From contig CAZQAF010000010.1 in the NCBI GenBank assembly GCA_964591175.1, positions 9,529 to 73,528 of the forward strand: 64,000 nt of DNA. The letters run 5' to 3'. The position numbers and the translations under genes are program-made. This document shows positions 16,088-23,053 of the stretch, piece after piece. Numbering within the stretch: the first letter of the stretch is position 1; every line of letters begins with the position of its first letter. The stretch comes from UBA11574 sp964591175. GTDB lineage: Bacteria; Desulfobacterota; Desulfobacteria; Desulfobacterales; UBA11574. A model generated the notes under the pieces. That model did not search any database. It saw nothing but the letters and a program-made list of their open reading frames with translations, and had not been told where the DNA came from.

Positions 16088-17423
16088 GACCAAGATCCTT
16101 ATCATCGATGATGAGATGATCATGCGAGAGTCTTTGGCCGGCTGGCTGAAACGAGACGGCCATGACGTTGTTTCGGCCGCCAGCGGCGAAGATGCCATGC
16201 AAATATTGAAAAACTCCCGTTTCGATATCCTCCTGGTTGATATAAAGATGGAGGGAATGAGCGGACTTGACGTTCTCAGGCTGGTCAAGGAAAGCGATCC
16301 CGATGTGGCCGTGGTCATGATCACGGCATACGGATCAATTTCAACGGCCGTTGAGGCCATGAAAAAAGGCGCTTATGATTATTTTCTTAAACCGTTTGAT
16401 CCCGATGCACTCGGTGTGCTGATCGACAAAATCATCCTACATCAGGCTCAGGCCAGGGAAAACATCTTTCTGCGGGAACAATACCGGGAACGCACCCGCT
16501 TCGAGAGCATGATCGGCCAATCCAGAGCCATGCAGAAAATTTTTGACCTGATAGAAGACGTGGGACCCATGGAATCTACGGTCTTGATATCCGGTGAAAC
16601 CGGCACCGGCAAGGGATTGGCAGCGAAGGCCATCCATACCAAAAGTTCCCGCTCCAATGGTCCTTTTGTCGCCGTGAACTGCGGCGCCATTCCGAGTCAT
16701 ATCATGGAAAGCGAGTTGTTCGGTCATCAGAAGGGCGCGTTTACAGACGCCAAAGAGACCAAAAAGGGACGATTGGAAATGGCGCACGGCGGCACACTGT
16801 TTTTGGATGAGATCGGAGAAATCAGCATGCGAATGCAAATAGATTTACTGCATGTGCTGGAGGATCGCGTTTTTTACCGTGTCGGCGGCACACAACCCCA
16901 TGAAGCCTATTTCAGGGTTATTGCCGCCACCAACCGAAACGTCGTGGACGCCGTTAAACAAGGAATACTTCGAGAAGATCTCTATTACCGGCTGAATGTC
17001 GTTTCTTTCCGGATGCCGGCGCTAAGAGAACGAAAAGAGGATATCCCGCTTCTTGCCGAACATTTTCTCCACCGCTTTTCCCTGGAAACCAACAAGCCGG
17101 TCAAAACGATCACCCGTGAAGCCATAGACGATATGATGCTTTACGAATGGCCGGGGAATGTCAGAGAGCTGGAAAATGCCGTTGAACGGGCCGTAGTGGT
17201 CGGAAAGGGCCTCTCCATTATGCCCCAAGATTTACCGATTTTCTGCCATGAAAACGTTCAACCTCGCAAGCACCGCTCTCTCAGGGAGGTTGAAAAAGCG
17301 CATATCTCCGAAATACTCCGCGAGTGCGGATGGAATATATCGAAAAGCGCCCAGATTTTGGGTATAGATCGCTCCACGCTTTACAGCAAAATTAAACGGT
17401 ATGACCTTAACAAGCCGACATAA
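16080..17423 (+). CDS. NtrC-family sigma-54 response regulator with GAFTDA loop
   Basis: A 447-residue regulator with three domains. The receiver (1-120) has its phospho-acceptor at Asp54 (LLVDIKMEG). The AAA+ domain has Walker A GETGTGKG near 170 and LFLDEIGE as Walker B. The C-terminal Fis-type helix-turn-helix is ILGIDRSTLYSKI. The loop that contacts sigma-54 reads GAFTDA (about 219-224) in place of the more usual GAFTGA; this variant is known in the family, so loss of sigma-54 contact should not be assumed. The gene overlaps the kinase gene by eight bases. Its targets are not fixed by sequence; the sigma-54 promoters at 7394 and 20287 are candidates nearby. Confidence 0.9.
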   Translation: MDKTKILIIDDEMIMRESLAGWLKRDGHDVVSAASGEDAMQILKNSRFDILLVDIKMEGMSGLDVLRLVKESDPDVAVVMITAYGSISTAVEAMKKGAYDYFLKPFDPDALGVLIDKIILHQAQARENIFLREQYRERTRFESMIGQSRAMQKIFDLIEDVGPMESTVLISGETGTGKGLAAKAIHTKSSRSNGPFVAVNCGAIPSHIMESELFGHQKGAFTDAKETKKGRLEMAHGGTLFLDEIGEISMRMQIDLLHVLEDRVFYRVGGTQPHEAYFRVIAATNRNVVDAVKQGILREDLYYRLNVVSFRMPALRERKEDIPLLAEHFLHRFSLETNKPVKTITREAIDDMMLYEWPGNVRELENAVERAVVVGKGLSIMPQDLPIFCHENVQPRKHRSLREVEKAHISEILRECGWNISKSAQILGIDRSTLYSKIKRYDLNKPT

Positions 17424-17486
17424 TATTTTTAGACCTATTCAGTCACAAAAATTTATAATGGTGGGAAATTTGTCCTTACATATCCA

Positions 17487-18059
17487 ATGCCCGGAAACCG
17501 AAACGCAAAAAACGTGCAGGAACATATCATCATTTCTCCCATAGGGCATTTTGATCCCCAACTGATCCGGCAGGTCGTCCGGGAAGTCCATCGGATTACA
17601 GGCTACGACGCGTTGACGGCATCAGTGCTTCAAAACGTCGATTTTGCCTTTGAATCAAGCCGAGACCAGCATTGTTCCACATCGATTCTGGAAAAACTGG
17701 CGGACCTGGTTCCTCCCGGAGCCGTTAAAATACTCGCCATTTGCAACGTGGATCTTTTTATCCCCATATTGACCTATGTCTATGGCGAAGCACAATTGGG
17801 CGGAAAAGCATGCATTATTTCAACCCATCGTCTAAGCGAAGGTCTTGGAACAGCGCAGTCGGACATATTTATCCAGCGGGTCGTAAAAGAAGCAATTCAC
17901 GAACTGGGTCACACGTTCAATCTCCGCCATTGCATAGATCATGCCTGCTGCATGCATTATTGCCGAACCATCAAAGATGTCGATCGAAAAACACACCGGC
18001 TTTGTCGTTACTGCAAGGTTCTTTTGGAAGATGAAATGAAAAGGATGTCAAAAATCTGA
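17487..18059 (+). CDS. amzA: Archaemetzincin-type zinc metalloprotease
   Basis: A 190-residue member of the archaemetzincin (archaelysin) family of zinc peptidases. The active-site motif is complete: HELGHTFNLRHC (from about 138), with three His zinc ligands and the general-base Glu. It is followed by a Met-turn-like CCMHYC and the second zinc site completed by CRYC near the C-terminus. There is no signal peptide, so it is cytoplasmic. The natural substrate of bacterial members is not known. The gene starts 63 bases after the regulator gene on the same strand and may share its transcript. A palindromic element follows at 18113. Confidence 0.9.
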   Translation: MPGNRNAKNVQEHIIISPIGHFDPQLIRQVVREVHRITGYDALTASVLQNVDFAFESSRDQHCSTSILEKLADLVPPGAVKILAICNVDLFIPILTYVYGEAQLGGKACIISTHRLSEGLGTAQSDIFIQRVVKEAIHELGHTFNLRHCIDHACCMHYCRTIKDVDRKTHRLCRYCKVLLEDEMKRMSKI

Positions 18060-18112
18060 AGATCGTCGGTAACCTTACCTTGAACGCTGACCCCGGAACC
18101 GCTTTTATACAC

Positions 18113-18256
18113 TGAGACCTTTGAAAAATGCTCATTTTTGTTCAAGTTCAAGGAAGGCGATAATTTTAACCGCAGGAATACATTAAGTATTTTGAGGATT
18201 AAAATTTGAGCCTGACGCAGAAATTGGGCAAAAAGGGGCATGTTGCAAAGGTCTCA
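18113..18256. mobile_element. MITE-like palindromic element, copy B
   Basis: A 144-bp element with 11-bp perfect terminal inverted repeats (TGAGACCTTTG at 18113-18123, CAAAGGTCTCA at 18246-18256). The interior is an imperfect hairpin that matches the interior of the element at 5596-5738 in opposite orientation, while the terminal repeats differ. No target-site duplication is evident. It has no coding capacity. Its right end is two bases from the stop codon of the leftward GcvH-like gene, the same placement copy A has beside cobO. Confidence 0.7.
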
Positions 18257-18258
18257 AG

Positions 18259-19185
18259 CTAAGTGTGCAGGAAGAGCTTTACCAGGCGATTCCAGCCAAT
18301 CCGGGGAATGTTTCCGTAGATGTCGGTCCCCAACTGGCCGCCATCGGCTGCCAGAGGGCCGGCTTCGTCTTCGATGACTTGATATAGACGATTCATTTCT
18401 TTTTTATAAAAATCTTTTGTTTCGCTGCCGATCATCAGCGTTAACAAGTCCTTCCGAAGCGTTTCAGAATGTGCCCTCAAAATCCAGCCCTCGGCGTAAG
18501 GATCCTGATTGGCAAGGCTTCCATTATTTCTTACGTTGGGATTAACGGCGGTCACCACACCGTTAACGGGTGAGAGAACTTTGGCCCTGTTTGTCCCCCG
18601 GTTCAATACAATATCATCGGAATTCTGCGCTAAAGCCTTGCCGATAAGGGGCGCCTCGATGTGATCCGGCGGACCCAGAATCCGGAGAATGAAGTCATCC
18701 AAACCGATGCGAACATCGGAACCTTCTTCCACTTTAACCCACGTATGTCCTCTGTGAAAATAAAACCCGTGTGGAATCTTAATGCCTTCGACATCGATGA
18801 AATCGACGGGCTTAACCGCGGCATGAACGGTGTATTGATCATCGAAATACTGATCAAATTCACAATCTTCACATCTGTATTCTCTGCTGCAGACTTTGAA
18901 ATTGATGCGTCCTTTCATATGATGGAGGCACGGGCGTTTCGACAACGGCCTTTTTTTTAACCGGTCTTTCCAGAATACAAGTTGACCGTGTTTTCCCTTG
19001 AGGGTTTTACCGGGTTTGATGCGTCTTGCATTTTCATCGCAGACACGTCTTAATGCCCGGTCAAAAGGACAGACATGGCAGTTATAATTTCTCGTACAAT
19101 CTTTGCGTCGAACGACTTCGGCCTGCATCCAAATGCAAGGTGTGTGTGTTTCCTTTAATCGATGTTCCAAAGAAATGACATCCAT
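18259..19185 (-). CDS. GcvH-like domain protein with Cys-rich N-terminus, copy 1
   Basis: A 308-residue protein with two parts. The N-terminal third has repeated Cys motifs (PCIWMQAEVVRRKDC, CHVCPFD, VCSREYRCEDCEFD) that could bind metal or iron-sulfur clusters. The second part resembles the H protein of the glycine cleavage system (FYFHRGHTWVKVEEGSDVRIGLDDF, then SPVNGVVTAVN). In true GcvH the lipoyl lysine lies seven residues before that SPV; here a Thr (within NRGTNRAKV) takes the place, so lipoylation at the usual site is not expected. No other glycine cleavage genes are nearby. It is paralogous to the gene upstream at 19245 and probably co-transcribed with it. The function is unknown. 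Confidence 0.75.
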   Translation of the reverse strand: MDVISLEHRLKETHTPCIWMQAEVVRRKDCTRNYNCHVCPFDRALRRVCDENARRIKPGKTLKGKHGQLVFWKDRLKKRPLSKRPCLHHMKGRINFKVCSREYRCEDCEFDQYFDDQYTVHAAVKPVDFIDVEGIKIPHGFYFHRGHTWVKVEEGSDVRIGLDDFILRILGPPDHIEAPLIGKALAQNSDDIVLNRGTNRAKVLSPVNGVVTAVNPNVRNNGSLANQDPYAEGWILRAHSETLRKDLLTLMIGSETKDFYKKEMNRLYQVIEDEAGPLAADGGQLGTDIYGNIPRIGWNRLVKLFLHT

Positions 19186-19244
19186 TACTGCCTGCCTTTC
19201 TAAATCGTTTGGCTAAATTTTTCCAGATGTTCGAAAATAAAACA

Positions 19245-20243
19245 TCATGTCTTGAAAAAAGCTTTCGTCAAGTTATCCCAGCCCAAATCCGGCAGGGTCC
19301 CGTAAATATCATTTTGCAAGTACCCGCCGTCGGATGCCGACGGACCGGAAAGGGCCTCTATCATTTCTTCCAGCGTATGGATTTCGTTATCGAGCCAGTC
19401 AAGACTTTGGGTAGACGTCATAAGATGTTTGACCGTTTTTTTGACATCCGGTGTTCGCACCATGAAAAGCCATCCATCGCCATACGGAGATTCATTGGCA
19501 ATTTCCGGATTTTCTTGAACTTTTGAATTCACCTCGACAATGACGCCGCCCACCGGCGAAAGAATGTCTGCCGGATTGCCGTTTCTCCGAAGTCCCCAAC
19601 CAACGGTATTCATGTTCAGCTCTTTTCCCATAAGGGGGAGATCCAAGGCATCGGCTTTGCCAAAAAGTTTGCGCGCAAAATCATCCAAGCCGATTCGAAT
19701 GCATCCGCCGCTTTCAATACGGGCCCATGTGTGTCCATTATGAAAAAAGTATTCCATGGGCACGTCGAAACCTTTGACATGTTGTATGTCATAGGGAATA
19801 TTTCCGGTTTTTAAGGTCCAAACATCTTCAAAAAACTGATCGAAATCGCACTTGGAACAATTATAATTGAGACCGCAGATTCTGTTCTCGATACGGCGTG
19901 TAAGGCTGTGTCTGCAGCTTCTCTTTTTCCCCGGTCTTTTCCGCATCGCATCCTGCCAGCTGATCTGATTTTTCCTTTCAACCTGTTTCTTCATCCCAAG
20001 GTCGTATTTGCAGGTGTTGCAGTCATAAAAATTGTTACAATCTTTATGGGTGACAACACCCGCTTGCATCCAGATACAAGGATTGTTCACATCGGCCGTC
20101 TTTTCCGGTGTAAACATCCAGACCTGACCCCCGAAGACCGCCCCGATTTCAGATCTCCCGCCGAGATCTTCCCGGTTGCCTTTTCTGTAGGACCCCCCGT
20201 AACCAAACCGTTTTTTCTGATTTTTTATCATTTTCTCAGCCAT
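19245..20243 (-). CDS. GcvH-like domain protein with Cys-rich N-terminus, copy 2
   Basis: A 332-residue paralogue of the gene downstream at 18259, with the same layout: Cys motifs PCIWMQAGVVTHKDC, CNTCKYD and GLNYNCSKCDFDQFF, then the GcvH-like fold (YFFHNGHTWARIESGG, SPVGGVIVEVN). Here too the lipoyl lysine position is not Lys (RRNGNPADIL precedes SPV). It carries about 60 extra N-terminal residues, basic and Gly-rich. AGGAG lies nine bases before the ATG at 20243; a start at 20267 is less likely. A strong sigma-54 promoter at 20302-20287 lies just upstream, so the pair is probably under an NtrC-type activator. Tandem duplication and shared loss of the lipoyl site suggest a distinct conserved role. 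Confidence 0.75.
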   Translation of the reverse strand: MAEKMIKNQKKRFGYGGSYRKGNREDLGGRSEIGAVFGGQVWMFTPEKTADVNNPCIWMQAGVVTHKDCNNFYDCNTCKYDLGMKKQVERKNQISWQDAMRKRPGKKRSCRHSLTRRIENRICGLNYNCSKCDFDQFFEDVWTLKTGNIPYDIQHVKGFDVPMEYFFHNGHTWARIESGGCIRIGLDDFARKLFGKADALDLPLMGKELNMNTVGWGLRRNGNPADILSPVGGVIVEVNSKVQENPEIANESPYGDGWLFMVRTPDVKKTVKHLMTSTQSLDWLDNEIHTLEEMIEALSGPSASDGGYLQNDIYGTLPDLGWDNLTKAFFKT

Positions 20244-20286
20244 TTCCCATGCTCCTTTCTTTAACATTTTTTTTGAACACGATTAG

Positions 20287-20302
20287 AGCAAGGCGCATGC
20301 CA
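20287..20302 (-). promoter_or_regulatory. Sigma-54 promoter for the GcvH-like pair
   Basis: Minus strand: TGGCAT, five bases, TTGCT. This fits the sigma-54 consensus with correct spacing. Predicted start near 20276 leaves a 33-base leader before the ATG at 20243. The remaining upstream gap to 20546 shows no palindrome I can call an activator site. Confidence 0.75.
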
Positions 20303-20546
20303 GAAACCATATCATTTAATGGGTAAAAGCTTATCTGCCTAATATCGTTGTTAATTTATGAAAAAAAACAAAGGAGCGGATCGGGCATGGGGATTTCATC
20401 ACCAAAGTCAAATGTGGGGAAATACTACAGTGCGGCGGCAACAGCGGCCGATAATGAGGGATCGATCGTTTTTTTAGCTTATATAATCAGCAATATATGA
20501 AATTGTGGATTTTTTCTACATAACGATTTGCACTTTCCGGCAGTCC

Positions 20547-20936
20547 TTAACCCGGGTCAGATCCCGTGAGCGACGCCAGAACCTCGCAGGAACGGCATAG
20601 CGCCATTTTTTCTTTCCATTTTTCGTGGGCTGTTCCGCAGCAAATGGTTCCGTTGATGAACCAGCAAAACTTGCCCGCCTGAAACTCCCATGCAGGGCAT
20701 GCTTTTTTCTGTTTGGGGGGACATTTTTTAATGCTCCAGCAAGGTTTTTGTTTATTGTTGTTACTTCTTTTTCTGGCAGTCAAAAAAAACATCTGTCTCT
20801 CTACATGAGGCGGCACGGTTCGCCAGCCCTGCTCATAGCTGTGTATGGCCTTGATGGATACCCCCAATAGCTGCGCCATTTCTTTTTGGGTTTTGTTCAG
20901 ATTTTTCCGAAGTTTTGCAAATTCCTTGCAATCCAT
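20547..20936 (-). CDS. XRE-type regulator with two-CW Cys domain
   Basis: A 129-residue protein. The N-terminal half is an XRE-type helix-turn-helix (CKEFAKLRKNLNKTQKEMAQ, then GVSIKAIHSYEQG). The C-terminal half has the two-CW pattern: CWSIKKCPP, CPAWEFQAGKFCWFINGT, then CCGTAHEKWKEKM and CRSCEVL. The Cys set suggests a metal- or redox-binding sensor coupled to DNA binding; this is inference. The ATG at 20936 has a strong GAGGGGGG site before it. An earlier in-frame start at 21017 would overlap the -35 box and is rejected. The promoter at 20986-21017 carries a palindrome shared with the hdrC and cysE promoters, so this protein is a candidate regulator of all three, including its own gene. 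Confidence 0.8.
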   Translation of the reverse strand: MDCKEFAKLRKNLNKTQKEMAQLLGVSIKAIHSYEQGWRTVPPHVERQMFFLTARKRSNNNKQKPCWSIKKCPPKQKKACPAWEFQAGKFCWFINGTICCGTAHEKWKEKMALCRSCEVLASLTGSDPG

Positions 20937-20985
20937 AAATTCCCCCCTCTTTTTCGTGGGACCGGTATCAACAAAATCACCGTGC

Positions 20986-21017
20986 AATATGTGGCACAGC
21001 GTGGTAGGGTCTGTCAA
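20986..21017 (-). promoter_or_regulatory. Promoter with palindromic operator, XRE/two-CW gene
   Basis: Minus strand: TTGACA (21017-21012), five bases, TACCACGCTGTGCCA (21006-20992), then a -10-like CATATT at 20991-20986. The arrangement is identical to the hdrC and cysE promoters. The operator is about 55 bases upstream of the start codon. Confidence 0.7.
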
Positions 21018-21047
21018 TAAAAATATCCCGTTTTTTTGGGTATTCTC

Positions 21048-22844
21048 TTATTGCCGGGACGGCGCGGCGGTTCCCATCACCATGGTTTCGAAATTCGCCA
21101 GTTTCTCTCGCATTTTTTTTGAGATCTCAAAATATTTTTGACTGAGCTCATAACGATAATCCCCATGGATGTGATCGATGGTATGTTGCATCTGCTTGAG
21201 TAGTTTTACCCGTTCTTTCCAGAGCTTTGTCATATATTGAAGGCGCTTTTTTGAATTGGTCCTCATGGCTTCGGAAGATTCATTCACCAAATCGCAAAAA
21301 TAATGGTATTTCTCGTCGAGAATCGAGGCGATTTTTTCGGTTTTCAGAGTTTGTTGCGTAATGGTGTAGAAGTGGTGCCCGGAAATGCTCAAAGAGACGG
21401 CTTCGGCAAAAATACGGGGATGCTTGATCATGTTCCGGGAAATAAACTTAAAATACTGAAAACCATATGGCGTAAACAGCTGCAGGCAAATTGACCTGAA
21501 TAAGATTTTTATTTCATCGAAATAAATTTTTCGCTGAAAATAGTCGGTATACTCAATCGTGTCCAGAAAACGGCTGCAACGATCAAAATAATTCTTTAGA
21601 TTGAAATCATAAATGCTGTTCAGAATTTTTTTATATCCTTCTTTTAAGCGCCCCGGGTCCATCATGGTTTTGAAATTGATGGTCATGTTGTGGGTGTTGT
21701 TGCCGATGGAAGCCTTTAAAATTCTCCCTTCGGCCATAAGCCTCCGGTAAAGACGGGTTCCGGGAAGGGCGTTTAAGAAGCCGATCATGGCCTTGGGAAT
21801 GGCATTTCGCTGGATAAAATCAATTTGACGATCGAAAATGTCTTCTTTGTCATTGTCAAACCCAAGGATAAAACCTGCCATCACTTCCATTCCGTGTCGT
21901 TGGATGGACCGGATCGACGCCTCCATATCCGAATTCAAGTTTTGGATCTTGCCGGTTTCTTTGAGTCCTTCGGGATCGGGCGTTTCAATCCCGATAAACA
22001 CCTGGTTGAATCCGACCTCTCGCATGGCCGCCAGCAGGTTTTCGTCGGACGCCATATTGATACTGGCTTCGGTAAAAAAATGGAAGGGATAATCATGCGC
22101 GACTTGCCAGGTTTTCAGGGCCGGCAGAAGGTCGGCCTTGACCTTCTTCTTGTTCCCGATGAAATTATCGTCAACAATAAACACCGGTCCCCGCCATCCC
22201 AGATCAAACAGGGTATCCAGTTCGTGCAAAATGGCGCCGACAGATTTCAACCGGGGTTTGTTGCCGTAAATGGACCAGATATCGCAGAATTCGCAGTGGA
22301 AGGGACAGCCCCTGGAATACTGAATGGACATGGAACCATAGGCCGTGATATCCAGAAGATCAAATCTCGGGACCGGCAGATTGGAAATATCCGGATATGG
22401 CGGTTTGGCATAGACCGGTTTCGCGATACCCTTTTCCAGATCCTGTAAAAAATCCGTCAAGGTTTGATCCACCTCTCCGGTGAGAAAATGGTCGACGCCC
22501 GCGATGTCCTCATGATTTGATGTTGGAAAGGGGCCGCCTGCGACAATGGTTTTGCCGAATTGCCGGCAGCGTCGAATCGCGTCCTCCATGGAGACCCGCT
22601 GAACGATCATTGCGGAGATAAATACGGCGTCCGCCCACGCGATATCGTTGTCGCTCAAGGGTGAAACATTCATATCGACCAGCTTGAGATGATAGGTATC
22701 CGGGAAAAAGGCGGCAATGGTCATCAACCCCAGCGGCGGCATGGCGCTTTTTTTTCGGATTACTTTTAGTGTATGTTTGAAACTCCAGTAAGTATTGCTC
22801 GGGACCTTCGGATAAATAAGAAGAATGTTTTGATACTTTATCAT
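21048..22844 (-). CDS. B12-binding-domain radical SAM protein with DUF4070-like C-terminus
   Basis: A 598-residue radical SAM enzyme. The N-terminal region (about 1-150) matches a cobalamin-binding domain (ILLIYPKVP, MPPLGLMTIAAFFPD, FISAMIVQ, VAGGPFPTSN). The radical SAM core has the cluster motif CPFHCEFC in SRGCPFHCEFCDIW, then VDDNFIGNKKKVK and TEASINMASDENLLAAM. The C-terminal 200 residues are helical and resemble DUF4070. The substrate is unknown; related proteins include methyltransferases and hopanoid-modifying enzymes. AAAGGAGG lies before the ATG at 22844. It is transcribed away from the VWA gene at 23054. Confidence 0.85.
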   Translation of the reverse strand: MIKYQNILLIYPKVPSNTYWSFKHTLKVIRKKSAMPPLGLMTIAAFFPDTYHLKLVDMNVSPLSDNDIAWADAVFISAMIVQRVSMEDAIRRCRQFGKTIVAGGPFPTSNHEDIAGVDHFLTGEVDQTLTDFLQDLEKGIAKPVYAKPPYPDISNLPVPRFDLLDITAYGSMSIQYSRGCPFHCEFCDIWSIYGNKPRLKSVGAILHELDTLFDLGWRGPVFIVDDNFIGNKKKVKADLLPALKTWQVAHDYPFHFFTEASINMASDENLLAAMREVGFNQVFIGIETPDPEGLKETGKIQNLNSDMEASIRSIQRHGMEVMAGFILGFDNDKEDIFDRQIDFIQRNAIPKAMIGFLNALPGTRLYRRLMAEGRILKASIGNNTHNMTINFKTMMDPGRLKEGYKKILNSIYDFNLKNYFDRCSRFLDTIEYTDYFQRKIYFDEIKILFRSICLQLFTPYGFQYFKFISRNMIKHPRIFAEAVSLSISGHHFYTITQQTLKTEKIASILDEKYHYFCDLVNESSEAMRTNSKKRLQYMTKLWKERVKLLKQMQHTIDHIHGDYRYELSQKYFEISKKMREKLANFETMVMGTAAPSRQ

Positions 22845-23053
22845 GGCGGCAGATCCTCCTTTTATCACCGATACGGTTATCTATTGGGGCCGATTGGAAA
22901 GGATCGTTTTTCCCTTATCATTTTTTTCTCTGACAATCCAGACCAAAAACGTCGATTGTTTACAATCTTTTCAAAAAAGACTATTGTGATATGCTGTTTA
23001 TAAATCGGCATGTGGACGATTTGTATCCCATGTGATGATGGAAAAATCGAATA

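Noticed and set aside
21825..22448. Rightward 207-codon frame
   Set aside because: It is the shadow of the radical SAM gene on the opposite strand.
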